Source: Streptacidiphilus carbonis
Lineage (GTDB): Bacteria > Actinomycetota > Actinomycetes > Streptomycetales > Streptomycetaceae
Length of the DNA: 36,137 bases
Direction of reading: 5' to 3'
Assembly: GCF_000787775.1 (NCBI RefSeq)
Contig: NZ_BBPM01000027.1
Location: 1-36,137, forward strand
In this document: positions 16,800 through 24,521 of the stretch, one piece after another
Layout of the letters: every line of letters starts with the position of its first letter
Position numbering within the stretch: the stretch's first letter is position 1
The notes under the pieces: generated by a model
Told to the model about the DNA's origin: nothing
Databases searched by the model: none
What the model saw: the letters and a program-made list of their open reading frames with translations, nothing else
Made by a program: the position numbers and the translations under genes

Positions 16800-17122
16800 C
16801 GCTCACACCACCCGTACTAGCGGGATCAGTCGCGCCCCTGGAACCGTCCGGCTCCCCGGGCGGCGCACCGCTGCGCATCTGATCCAGGATGATTTGCCCG
16901 CACCGTTTCCAGCAAGCGCTTCGGGCATATTCCAACATGGGGACGGTGCCGCAGTGCATACTGCCCCTGCTGGTCTCCAACCCTCGACATTCCGGGCGCG
17001 CGGGACGTGGCAAGACCGCCCCGCAGGTCCAGCACACCGATCCGTCCGCACACTCCGGAGCGTAACCGAAGCGCGGCCCATTCCTGGGAGACCGGCGGGC
17101 ATCCGTCGAGATACCACCCTTC
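16800..17122. other. Intergenic stretch upstream of the ATPase gene (about 320 bp)
   Basis: It lies between the end of the ACAD gene (17123) and the start of the ATPase gene, both on the minus strand, and should hold the ATPase promoter. No strong promoter pair, hairpin or operator was found. The 12-mer TTCCAGCAAGCG here also occurs near 1110, probably by chance. Confidence 0.4.
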
Positions 17123-18139
17123 CTACATGTGTCCGACGCCCGCGGCCGACAGCTCGGCAGCCAGCAGTTCCGAGCTCTCCACCGCCCCGGCGAAGGAACC
17201 CTCGTACACCCAGGCCCGCTTCAGCAGCAGATGGACGTCCGCCTCCCAGGTGAAGCCCATCCCGCCGTGCACCTGCAGACAGTCACGGGCGCCGCGGACC
17301 GCCGCCTCGTCGGCGAGCAGCTTCGCCCCCGCGATCTCGACGGCCAACTCCCCCGCAGGCGCACCGGCGTCCGCGCACACAGCGGCCGCCCTGACCGCCG
17401 CCCTGGCCGGCTCGGTCCGCGCCAGCATGTCGGCGCAGAGGTGCTGCACCGCCTGGAACGCACCGATCGGTCGGCCGAACTGCTGGCGCTGCGCGGCGTA
17501 GCCGACGGCGGTGGCGACGGCCCGGCTCGCGAGGCCCACCTGCAGCGCGGCGGTCAGCAGCGTCCCCTCGGCCCAGAGCCGCCGGGCGTCCACGCCGGGC
17601 AGCGGTTCCGCTGGCAGGAACGGTTCTTCGAGCTCCCACACCGGCGACATCGGGTCCACACCGCGCCTGCCGGTCGACCGCAGCCGGGCCGGTTCCACCT
17701 GCCGGACCTCGCCGTTGACGGTGTCGAGCAGCAACAGGGCGTTCAGCGCGGGCAATCGCTCGACCAGCAGCGGGCCGCGTGCGGCGGGCTCGGTACGCAG
17801 CAGCGCGGCGGCGCCGTGCGCCGGGAGCCCGGCGTGCACCGTGGCGAGCTCGGTGGCCACCAACGGGCCCGGCACCAACGCCCGTCCGACTTCCTCGAAT
17901 GCCAGCACCGCCTCGGCCAGCCCGAGGCCGAGACCGGGTTCCGAAGGATCGCGCCGGTCCGGCCGCTCCGGCTTGCGCAGCGAGAACAACCCGGCGTCGG
18001 TCAGCTCGGGCCACAGGGGGAGCCGGTCGGCCTCCGCGGTGACGGCGTTCCGTAGCTGCGCCGGCCCGAAGCGTCCTTCCAGCAGCTCGCGCAGTCCCTG
18101 CTGCAGGGCGACCTGGTCGTCCGTCAGCTGGAAGTCCAT
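17123..18139 (-). CDS. Acyl-CoA dehydrogenase, short subunit type
   Basis: This is a 338-residue acyl-CoA dehydrogenase homologue, shorter than the usual 380-400. It keeps the C-terminal FAD-binding segment RQQFGRPIGAFQAVQH and the stretch LQVHGGMGFTWEADVHLLLKR. The middle domain is reduced and lacks the usual substrate/FAD loop (no SEPGAGSD motif). This is the pattern of the smaller partner in heteromeric alpha2-beta2 ACADs known from actinobacterial sterol side-chain degradation (FadE28/FadE29 type). Its ATG overlaps the stop of the larger ACAD (ATGA), which fits stoichiometric, coupled synthesis. It is the last gene of the amidohydrolase operon. Electron transfer would be to ETF. Confidence 0.88.
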   Translation of the reverse strand: MDFQLTDDQVALQQGLRELLEGRFGPAQLRNAVTAEADRLPLWPELTDAGLFSLRKPERPDRRDPSEPGLGLGLAEAVLAFEEVGRALVPGPLVATELATVHAGLPAHGAAALLRTEPAARGPLLVERLPALNALLLLDTVNGEVRQVEPARLRSTGRRGVDPMSPVWELEEPFLPAEPLPGVDARRLWAEGTLLTAALQVGLASRAVATAVGYAAQRQQFGRPIGAFQAVQHLCADMLARTEPARAAVRAAAVCADAGAPAGELAVEIAGAKLLADEAAVRGARDCLQVHGGMGFTWEADVHLLLKRAWVYEGSFAGAVESSELLAAELSAAGVGHM

Positions 18140-19368
18140 CAGGCCCTCCCCGGCTTGGGCAGCCCGAGTACCCGCTGGGCCACGATGTTCCGCTGGATCT
18201 GCGACGTGCCCGCGGCGATGGTGTAGGAGAGGCCCTGGAGACGCTGCGCGGTCCAGTCGCCGCCCTGGGCCTCCCCGTCCGCCAGTACCAGGGAGCCCGT
18301 GCCCAGCACCGCCGCCGCGAGGTCGTAGAGCTCCTGCCTGGCCTCGGAGAAGCGCAGCTTGAAGACGGACGCCCCGGGCCCGGGCACCCCGCCGGCCTGC
18401 GCTTCCGAGACATTCCACTGCACCAGCCGCCACAGCGCGCCGAACCGCGCCGCCAGCAGGCCGAGCGAGCGCCGCAGCGCCTGGTCCCCCCAGGCGCCGT
18501 TGCGCCGGGCCAGCCCGGCCAGTTCCACCAGGGCCCGGCGGCAGGCCACCACCTCGCCGGCGAAGGCGGTGCCGCGTTCGAACGACAGGGTCACCATGGT
18601 CACCCGCCAGCCGTCGTTCTCCGCACCGACCCGGTTCGCCACCGGCACCCGTACCTCGTCGAGGAACAGCTCGGCGAACTCCGCCGTCCCGGCCAGGGTC
18701 CGCAGCGGACGGACCGTCACCCCCGGCGCGTCCATCGGCAGCACCAGCCAGCTGATGCCGCGGTGCCTGGGCGCGGTGGCGTCGGTGCGGACCAGCAGTT
18801 CGCACCAGTCCGCCACTTCGGCGTGCGAGGTCCACAGCTTGCTGCCCGTGACCACGTAGTCGTCGCCGTCGCGGACGGCCCGGGTCCGCAGTGCCGCCAG
18901 GTCGGAGCCGGCGCCGGGCTCGCTGAAGCCCTGGCACCACACCTCCGCCCCGCTGAGGATCCCGGGCAGCCAGCGCCGGCGCTGCTCGGGCGTCCCCTCG
19001 GCGGCGACGGTCGGCCCGGCGTGCAGCAGCCCGACGAAGTTCGCCCCCACGTACGGGGCCCCGGCCCGCTCGGTCTCCTCCAGGAAGATCAGGTACTCGG
19101 CCGGGGTGGCCCCCTGTCCGCCCGCCCGTCGCCCCGCCACCACCCCTGTCCGAGACGCTTCGCGCCACACCTCCTCTGTTTCGCGCGGCCAGTGCACCCC
19201 GGCGTACCCGGCGTCGTACAACCGGCGCTGCCAGCCGGTGTCATAGGACCGCCGTCCCGGCCAGTCCCCGGGGTCGGGCGGCGGGGGCAGGTCGGGCAGC
19301 ACCTTCCCGAGCCAGTCCCGCAGCCCGCGGCGGAACGCCGCCTCGGCAGGGGTGTCCCGGAGGTCCAT
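18139..19368 (-). CDS. Acyl-CoA dehydrogenase, large subunit type
   Basis: The 409-residue protein has the complete acyl-CoA dehydrogenase layout, with WCQGFSEPGAGSDLAALR in the middle domain and a C-terminal domain that ends AAGTSQIQRNIVAQRVLGLPK. It is paralogous to the ACAD at 11361-12626. The start codon overlaps the amidohydrolase stop, and its own stop overlaps the start of the shorter ACAD, both as ATGA, so the three genes form one tightly coupled operon. The adjacent long and short ACADs are best read as one heteromeric enzyme acting on a bulky acyl-CoA; this is inferred from the family and the gene order. Confidence 0.91.
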   Translation of the reverse strand: MDLRDTPAEAAFRRGLRDWLGKVLPDLPPPPDPGDWPGRRSYDTGWQRRLYDAGYAGVHWPRETEEVWREASRTGVVAGRRAGGQGATPAEYLIFLEETERAGAPYVGANFVGLLHAGPTVAAEGTPEQRRRWLPGILSGAEVWCQGFSEPGAGSDLAALRTRAVRDGDDYVVTGSKLWTSHAEVADWCELLVRTDATAPRHRGISWLVLPMDAPGVTVRPLRTLAGTAEFAELFLDEVRVPVANRVGAENDGWRVTMVTLSFERGTAFAGEVVACRRALVELAGLARRNGAWGDQALRRSLGLLAARFGALWRLVQWNVSEAQAGGVPGPGASVFKLRFSEARQELYDLAAAVLGTGSLVLADGEAQGGDWTAQRLQGLSYTIAAGTSQIQRNIVAQRVLGLPKPGRA

Positions 19369-20621
19369 CACGCCGCCCCGCCTGCTCCGTCCAGGCCCAG
19401 CCCGAGCATCCGGATCGCGTTCCCGCGCATGACCTTGTAGACCACGTCCTTCGGCAGCCCGCGCACATGGTCCAGGGCGACCGCCGCCGTGTCCGGCCAG
19501 GTGGAGTCGACATGCGGGTAGTCGGTCTCGAAGGTGACGTTGTCGACGCCGACCGTGTCCAGCGAGGCGATGCCGTGCTTGTCGCGGAAGAAGCAGGCGT
19601 AGATCTGGCGGTAGTAGTACGTGGACGGGGGCTCCGGGATCAGGTCGCGCACGCCGCCCCAGGCGCGGTGTTCGCGCCAGACGTCGTCGGCGCGTTCCAG
19701 CGCGTAGGGGATCCAGCCCATCTGGCCCTCGCTGTAGGCGAGTTTCAGCGCGGGGAAGCGGACCAGCACGCCCGAGAAGAGGTAGTCGGCCATCGAGGCC
19801 ATGGCGTTGTTGAAACTCAGCGTGGCCTGGACGGCCGGCGGGGCGTCCGGGGAGGCGGCGGGCATCTGCGAGGAGGAGCCGATGTGCATGCAGACGACCG
19901 TGCCGGTGGCCTCGCACTCGGCAAAGAAGGGGTCCCAGTAGCCGGAGTGGATCGAGGGCAGGCCCAGGTAGGTGGGGATCTCGCTGAAGCAGACGGCCCG
20001 TACGCCGCGCGCGGCGTTGCGGCGGATCTCGGCGACGGCCAGCCGGACGTCCCAGAGCGGGATCAGGCAGAGCGGGATCAGCCTGCCGCCGCTGTCCCCG
20101 CACCACTCGTCCACCATCCAGTCGTTGTAGGCCCGGACGCAGGCCAGCGCCACCTCCTTGTCGTGCGCCTCGGCGAAGGTCTGGCCGCAGAAGCGCGGGA
20201 AGGTGGGGAAGCAGAGCGAGGCCTCGACATGGTTGTTCTCCATGTCGTCGATCCGGGCCTTGGGGTCCCAGCAGCCCCGGCGCATCTCCTCGCGGGTGAT
20301 GCCCTCCAGGGTCATCTCGTCGCGGTCGAAGCCCACGGCGGCGATGTTCCGCTTGTACGGGAACTGCAGGTCCTCGTAGACCCACCAGTCCGTCGGCGGG
20401 CCCTCCGGGTCCATGGTGATCCGGTACTTGCCGCCCACGTAGGCGAGTTCGCCGATCCCGGCGCGCAGCGGCTGCGGGCCCCGCTCCCGGTACCTGGCGG
20501 GCAGCCAGGTCTCGAAGAGGTTCGCGGGCTCGATGACATGGTCGTCGACGCTCACCACCCTCGGCAGATCGTCGACGGTCGTCACGACGTCAAGTCCCGG
20601 CTGCGGCTCGGGGTGGTCCAT
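19368..20621 (-). CDS. Amidohydrolase family protein (PF04909 type)
   Basis: This 417-residue TIM-barrel metal-dependent hydrolase belongs to the amidohydrolase_2 group, which includes the ACMSD-like decarboxylases. Metal-ligand regions visible are VDDHVIEP near residues 25-32, MHIGSSS in the middle, and ETDYPHVDSTWP near the C-terminus. The family performs non-oxidative decarboxylation of aromatic or unsaturated acids, or hydrolysis of ring C-C or C-N bonds, so a decarboxylase or hydrolase step is equally possible here. The ATG at 20621 follows GGAGGG by 6 nt. It heads an operon with two ACADs and is divergent from the isochorismatase-fold gene; operator F lies between them. Confidence 0.9.
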   Translation of the reverse strand: MDHPEPQPGLDVVTTVDDLPRVVSVDDHVIEPANLFETWLPARYRERGPQPLRAGIGELAYVGGKYRITMDPEGPPTDWWVYEDLQFPYKRNIAAVGFDRDEMTLEGITREEMRRGCWDPKARIDDMENNHVEASLCFPTFPRFCGQTFAEAHDKEVALACVRAYNDWMVDEWCGDSGGRLIPLCLIPLWDVRLAVAEIRRNAARGVRAVCFSEIPTYLGLPSIHSGYWDPFFAECEATGTVVCMHIGSSSQMPAASPDAPPAVQATLSFNNAMASMADYLFSGVLVRFPALKLAYSEGQMGWIPYALERADDVWREHRAWGGVRDLIPEPPSTYYYRQIYACFFRDKHGIASLDTVGVDNVTFETDYPHVDSTWPDTAAVALDHVRGLPKDVVYKVMRGNAIRMLGLGLDGAGGAA

Positions 20622-20657
20622 GGGTCTCCCTCCGAGGTCCGGCTGCCGGACCCTTTA

Positions 20658-20674
20658 CCTGACGCTCCGTCAGA
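20658..20674. promoter_or_regulatory. Regulon operator, site F
   Basis: The palindrome CCTGAC-GCTCC-GTCAGA lies in the divergent promoter, 37 nt from the amidohydrolase start and 64 nt from the isochorismatase-fold start. One site could control both directions. Confidence 0.8.
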
Positions 20675-20737
20675 TTCAGACTAGTGAGCCAGGGTTCGGG
20701 CGGCAAGCGCCCGGAGGAGTGAGAGGGACGGGCCGTC

Positions 20738-21448
20738 ATGGCGGATACCGGAGAGCGCGCCGGGCGCTTGGAGCGGCTGCTGGACCCGAGCTCCTCCGCG
20801 CTGGTGACCTGCGAGTGCCAGAACGGGGTGCTGGGCCCCCAGGCGGTGTTCCCCGACCTCGCGGCGGCGGCCGGGAAGGCCGGACTGGTCGGACGGGTCC
20901 GCGAACTGGTGACGGCCGCCCGCGCGGCCGGCGTGCCGGTGCTGCACTGCACGGCGGTGCGGCGGCCGGACGGGCTCGGGGCGAACGGCAACGCCCGGCT
21001 GTTCGCGGCGGCGGCGCGGGTGGCGGCGCAGCCGGGGGCCGCGCTCACACCGGGGAGCGAGGCGGCGGCGCTGCACCCCGGGATCGGGGCGGACCCCGAC
21101 CGGGACCTGGTGGTCCCCCGGCTGCACGGGCTGGGGCCGTTCCAGGACACCGGGCTGGCCTCGATCCTGCGCAACCTGGGCGCCAGGACGCTGGTCTGCG
21201 TCGGGGTGTCGGTGAACGTCGCGCTGCTGGAGCTGACGTTCGGCGCGGTGGACGCGGGGTTCCAGGTCGTGCTGGCGCGCGACGCGGTGGCCGGAACGCC
21301 GCCCGAGTACGCCGAGGCGGTGCTGGCGAACACGCTGGCGCTGGTCGCGAGCGTCACCGACACCGCGACCGTCGCGGACCGGTGGTCGGCGGCCGGTGAT
21401 CCGGCCGGTCGCGGCCGGGGTATTGAGGGGGCGACCCGGCGCGGTTAG
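20738..21448 (+). CDS. Isochorismatase-fold protein with altered catalytic triad
   Basis: The 236-residue protein has the cysteine-hydrolase (isochorismatase-like) fold, but the residues that normally form the Asp-Lys-Cys triad are changed. The family segment DMQN reads ECQN (Glu26). The lysine region reads VVPRLHG (Pro127-Arg128). The segment normally ending in NVC reads GVSVNVA (Ala162). From memory, similar ECQNG/SVNVA proteins occur in other actinobacterial catabolic clusters, so this looks like a subfamily trait rather than decay. It may have a different chemistry or a non-enzymatic role. It is divergent from the amidohydrolase operon and shares operator F. A purine-rich site GAGAGGG precedes the ATG. 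Confidence 0.85.
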   Translation: MADTGERAGRLERLLDPSSSALVTCECQNGVLGPQAVFPDLAAAAGKAGLVGRVRELVTAARAAGVPVLHCTAVRRPDGLGANGNARLFAAAARVAAQPGAALTPGSEAAALHPGIGADPDRDLVVPRLHGLGPFQDTGLASILRNLGARTLVCVGVSVNVALLELTFGAVDAGFQVVLARDAVAGTPPEYAEAVLANTLALVASVTDTATVADRWSAAGDPAGRGRGIEGATRRG

Positions 21449-21458
21449 CCTCAACGCA

Positions 21459-21475
21459 TCTGACGGCCGATCAGG
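21459..21475. promoter_or_regulatory. Regulon operator, site G
   Basis: The palindrome TCTGAC-GGCCG-ATCAGG lies 76 nt before the AMP-forming ligase start and 10 nt after the isochorismatase-fold stop. It is the weakest of the seven, with ATCAG in the right arm. Confidence 0.7.
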
Positions 21476-21550
21476 TGCGAGCTGCTCGGGTTTGCCGAGC
21501 CCTGTCTGCTGCCGGCCCCCTGGGCCGCCTAACACCTTACGGAGGGCCGC

Positions 21551-23218
21551 ATGACCAGCAGCGTCGCCGACGCCCGGACGCTCTGGGACCTGCTGGAGCG
21601 CCGGGTCGCCGAGACCCCTGACGCGCCCATGCTGATCCAGGAGATCGACGCGCGGGCCGGGACCGACCGGGTGCTCACCTTCCGCGAGGTCCGCGACCGG
21701 GCCCTGCGGATCGCCGCCGGACTGCACGCCGAGTACGGCGTCGGCGCCGACACCCCCGTCGCCTGGCAGCTGCCGACCCGGGTCGAGACGGTACTGGTCT
21801 CGCTGGCGCTGGCCCGGCTCGGCGCGGTGCAGACCCCGATCATCGCCATCTACCGGGGCGCCGAGGTCGCGCAGATCCTCCAGGAGGCCCGCCCCGAGCT
21901 CTATCTCACGCCTGGCAGTTGGCGCGGCTTCGACTACACGGCCTTCGCCGAGAAGACCGGCAGCACGCTCCCTCGTCCCCCGCGTGTGGTGACCGCCTAC
22001 GACGAGGCCGACCTCCCGCTCGGCGACCCGGCCACGCTGCCGGGCCCGCCCAGGACCGACCTCTCCGACCGGCGCGCGCCGATCCGCTGGATCTACTACA
22101 CCTCCGGCATCACCTCCGCTCCCAAGGGCGCCAAGCACACCGACCGCACCCTGATCGCGGGCGGCTCCGGACTGGCCGACGCCCTCGCCATGAGCCCAGC
22201 CGACGTGGGTTCGATCGCCTTCCCCTATGCCCACATCGGCGGCCCGGACTATCTGGTGACCATGCTGGTGCACGGCTTCCCGGCACTGCTGGTCGAGGTC
22301 TTCGCGCTGCCGGAGGCGCTGCCCGCGTACCGGCGCAACAGGGTCACCATGGCCGGCGGCAGCACCGCCTTCTACGCCGCCTTCCTCGCCGAGCAGCGCA
22401 GACTGCCGCCCGGCGAGCGGCTGCTGGCCGACCTGCGGATCATCTCCGGCGGCGGCGCCCCGCGCCCGCCGGAGATGTACCGGGAGGTGCTGGAGGAGCT
22501 GGGCTGCGTGCTGGCCCACGGCTACGGGATGACCGAGGTCCCGGCGATCTGCATGGGCTCCCCCACCGACACCGCCGAGCAGCTCGCCAACACCGAGGGG
22601 CATCCGGTCACCGGCTGCGAGGTCCGCGTGGTCCGCGGGGACGGGGACGAGGCCGCGATCGGCGAGGACGGCGAGGTCTGGCTGCGCGGGCCGATGGTCT
22701 GCCGCGGCTACACCGATCCGGCCCTCACCGAGGAGTCGTTCACCGTGGTCGACTCCGCCGGACCCTGGCTGCGAACCGGTGATCTCGGTCACGTCCGGGA
22801 CGACGGGCACCTCGTGCTCACCGGCCGGCTCAAGGACATCATCATCCGCAAGGGCGAGAACATCTCGGCCAAGGAGATCGAGGACCTGCTCTACCAGGAC
22901 CCGCGGGTCGGCGCCGTCGCGGTGATCGGGCTGCCCGACCCGGTCCGCGGCGAGCGGGTCTGCGCGGTGGTCGAGCGCCGGCCCGGAGTGCGCCCGCCGA
23001 CGCTGGCCGAGGTCGCCGAACGGCTGCGCGCGGCAGGGCTGATGGCGCAGAAGATCCCGGAGCAGCTGGAGGTGGTGGACGCGCTCCCGCTCAACGAGAC
23101 GCTGCGGAAGGTGCTGAAGCACCAGTTGCGCGACCTGTTCGCGGCCCTGCCCTGGCAGGACCCCGCAGCGCCGGCGACCCCGCCGGTTGTCAGGGACGAA
23201 GCTCATCCGGGGGTATGA
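21551..23218 (+). CDS. AMP-forming acyl-CoA synthetase/ligase
   Basis: This is a 555-residue ANL-superfamily enzyme. The P-loop reads YYTSGITSAPKG, which departs from the usual TSGTTGxPKG in two places but keeps the lysine. Other motifs are GYGMTEVPA (A5), the ribose-binding LRTGDLGHVRDDGHLVLTGR (A7/A8), IIRKGENIS, and the C-terminal lysine region LNETLRKVLKHQLR. It activates a carboxylic acid to acyl-AMP and then acyl-CoA. GGAGGG lies 4 nt before the ATG. It is a single-gene unit with operator G and is the second acyl-CoA-forming enzyme in the regulon, of a class unrelated to the ADP-forming one at 1173. The substrate is unknown. Confidence 0.91.
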   Translation: MTSSVADARTLWDLLERRVAETPDAPMLIQEIDARAGTDRVLTFREVRDRALRIAAGLHAEYGVGADTPVAWQLPTRVETVLVSLALARLGAVQTPIIAIYRGAEVAQILQEARPELYLTPGSWRGFDYTAFAEKTGSTLPRPPRVVTAYDEADLPLGDPATLPGPPRTDLSDRRAPIRWIYYTSGITSAPKGAKHTDRTLIAGGSGLADALAMSPADVGSIAFPYAHIGGPDYLVTMLVHGFPALLVEVFALPEALPAYRRNRVTMAGGSTAFYAAFLAEQRRLPPGERLLADLRIISGGGAPRPPEMYREVLEELGCVLAHGYGMTEVPAICMGSPTDTAEQLANTEGHPVTGCEVRVVRGDGDEAAIGEDGEVWLRGPMVCRGYTDPALTEESFTVVDSAGPWLRTGDLGHVRDDGHLVLTGRLKDIIIRKGENISAKEIEDLLYQDPRVGAVAVIGLPDPVRGERVCAVVERRPGVRPPTLAEVAERLRAAGLMAQKIPEQLEVVDALPLNETLRKVLKHQLRDLFAALPWQDPAAPATPPVVRDEAHPGV

Positions 23219-23402
23219 GGCTCCCAGCGAACGCCCAGGTAGGCTCGCAGTAAGCCCGCCCTCCGGAATCGCCAAGCGGCTGCGAAGAAGACCACTGCGA
23301 GCAACCAGACTGCCTTGCGCTGCGTCCTCACCTGCGGATTCCGTCCAGCGGGGCCCTCCTGGCCCTGGCAGACGACGGCGGGGGAATCCGGAAAGGTCAG
23401 CG

Positions 23403-24521
23403 ATGAGTCTCACAGGTACGCCGTTCTTCGCGGTCACGATCCTCCTGGTCGTGCTGACCGTGGTGGCCCTGGTGGTGGTCTGGAACCGGATACCCGGGCC
23501 GGCCGCGGTGCGAGGCGCCGCCAGGGTCGGCCTGATCGTCTTCAGCCAGGCCGCGGCCGTGGTGATGGTCCTGGTCTTCGTCAACAACCGGATGGGCCCG
23601 TTCTACGACACCTGGGGCTCGCTGTTCGGCCAGGACGCGAGTGTCCAGGTGGCCGCCGGCGGCAGCGGGGACAGCAGCGGCACCGGCGGCGGCAAGGGGA
23701 CCACCGGGGTGAGCAACGTCACGGCGCCGAAGCTCAACTTCAGCAAGTACAGCAGCGATGTGCTCGGCGCGGACGCGGTCGGGCCCGAGTCGCGGATCAA
23801 GGGCGACATCTACGTGTGGCTGCCCCCGCAGTACAGCGAACCGGCCTACGCGCACACCTCCTTCCCGGTGCTGGAACTGCTCCCTGGCACCCCCGGCACG
23901 CCCAAGGCCTGGTTCGGCAGCATGCACGCGGACTCCGCGATGCGGACGCTGATGAGCGAGGGCAAGGTCAAACCGATGATCCTGGTCGCGGCCAAGATGA
24001 ACATGTACGGCGGCAGCAGGGACTCCGGCTGCGCCAACCTGCCCGGCAGCTACCAGACCGCGACCTGGCTGGCCAAGGACGTCCCGGCGCTGATGAAGCA
24101 GAACTTCCGGGTCTCCGGCGACCGCAGGGACTGGGGCATCGCCGGCTACTCGGCCGGCGGCTACTGCGCGGCGAACCTCATCGTGCAGTACCCGCAGGTC
24201 TTCCGTGCCGCGGTGACCATGTCCGGCTACAACACCCCGGACGCCGCCGTGGTGCTCAAGGACCCGGCGCTGACCGCCGCCAACAACCCGCTGCTGCAGC
24301 TGCGGAAGGCAGCGAAGCAGCCCGACATCGTGCTGATGGCCCAGGGGGTGCAGACCGACGGGACGACGGTCGCGGACGCGAGGGCGCTGGTCAAGGCGCT
24401 GCACACGCCGGGGAACAGTCAGGTGATGACCTTCTCCAGCGGCGGCCACGACACCACGACCTTCATCAAGGAGATGGGCCCGATGCTGACCTGGATGTCC
24501 AAGCAGCTCACCGGTCGGTGA
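23403..24521 (+). CDS. Membrane-anchored esterase family protein (alpha/beta hydrolase)
   Basis: The 372-residue protein has two N-terminal hydrophobic helices (about residues 7-26 and 39-58), a Gly/Ser-rich linker (about 78-98), and then an esterase-D/antigen-85-like alpha/beta hydrolase domain. The nucleophile elbow is GYSAGGYCA and the likely catalytic histidine lies in SSGGHDTTTF. The catalytic domain is probably on the outer face of the membrane. The ATG at 23403 is chosen because GGAAAGG precedes it and because the first helix starts just after it; an upstream in-frame extension to 23187 overlaps the ligase and does not look coding. The 3' end overlaps the convergent glycerophosphotransferase gene by 14 nt. 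The substrate is unknown. Confidence 0.87.
   Translation: MSLTGTPFFAVTILLVVLTVVALVVVWNRIPGPAAVRGAARVGLIVFSQAAAVVMVLVFVNNRMGPFYDTWGSLFGQDASVQVAAGGSGDSSGTGGGKGTTGVSNVTAPKLNFSKYSSDVLGADAVGPESRIKGDIYVWLPPQYSEPAYAHTSFPVLELLPGTPGTPKAWFGSMHADSAMRTLMSEGKVKPMILVAAKMNMYGGSRDSGCANLPGSYQTATWLAKDVPALMKQNFRVSGDRRDWGIAGYSAGGYCAANLIVQYPQVFRAAVTMSGYNTPDAAVVLKDPALTAANNPLLQLRKAAKQPDIVLMAQGVQTDGTTVADARALVKALHTPGNSQVMTFSSGGHDTTTFIKEMGPMLTWMSKQLTGR

Noticed and set aside
1111-16925. Shared 12-mer TTCCAGCAAGCG near 1110 and 16910
   Set aside because: Flanks differ and the two places have no common function; a 12-mer match can arise by chance in biased sequence.
23187-23402. N-terminal extension of the esterase up to 23187
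   Set aside because: It overlaps the ligase end and is Arg/Pro-rich, whereas the ATG at 23403 has a ribosome binding site directly before the first membrane helix.
20681-23587. Very long minus-strand open frame (968 codons) opposite the isochorismatase and ligase genes
   Set aside because: It is antisense to well-supported genes, with an Arg/His/Gly/Gln-rich composition typical of the shadow frame in high-GC DNA.
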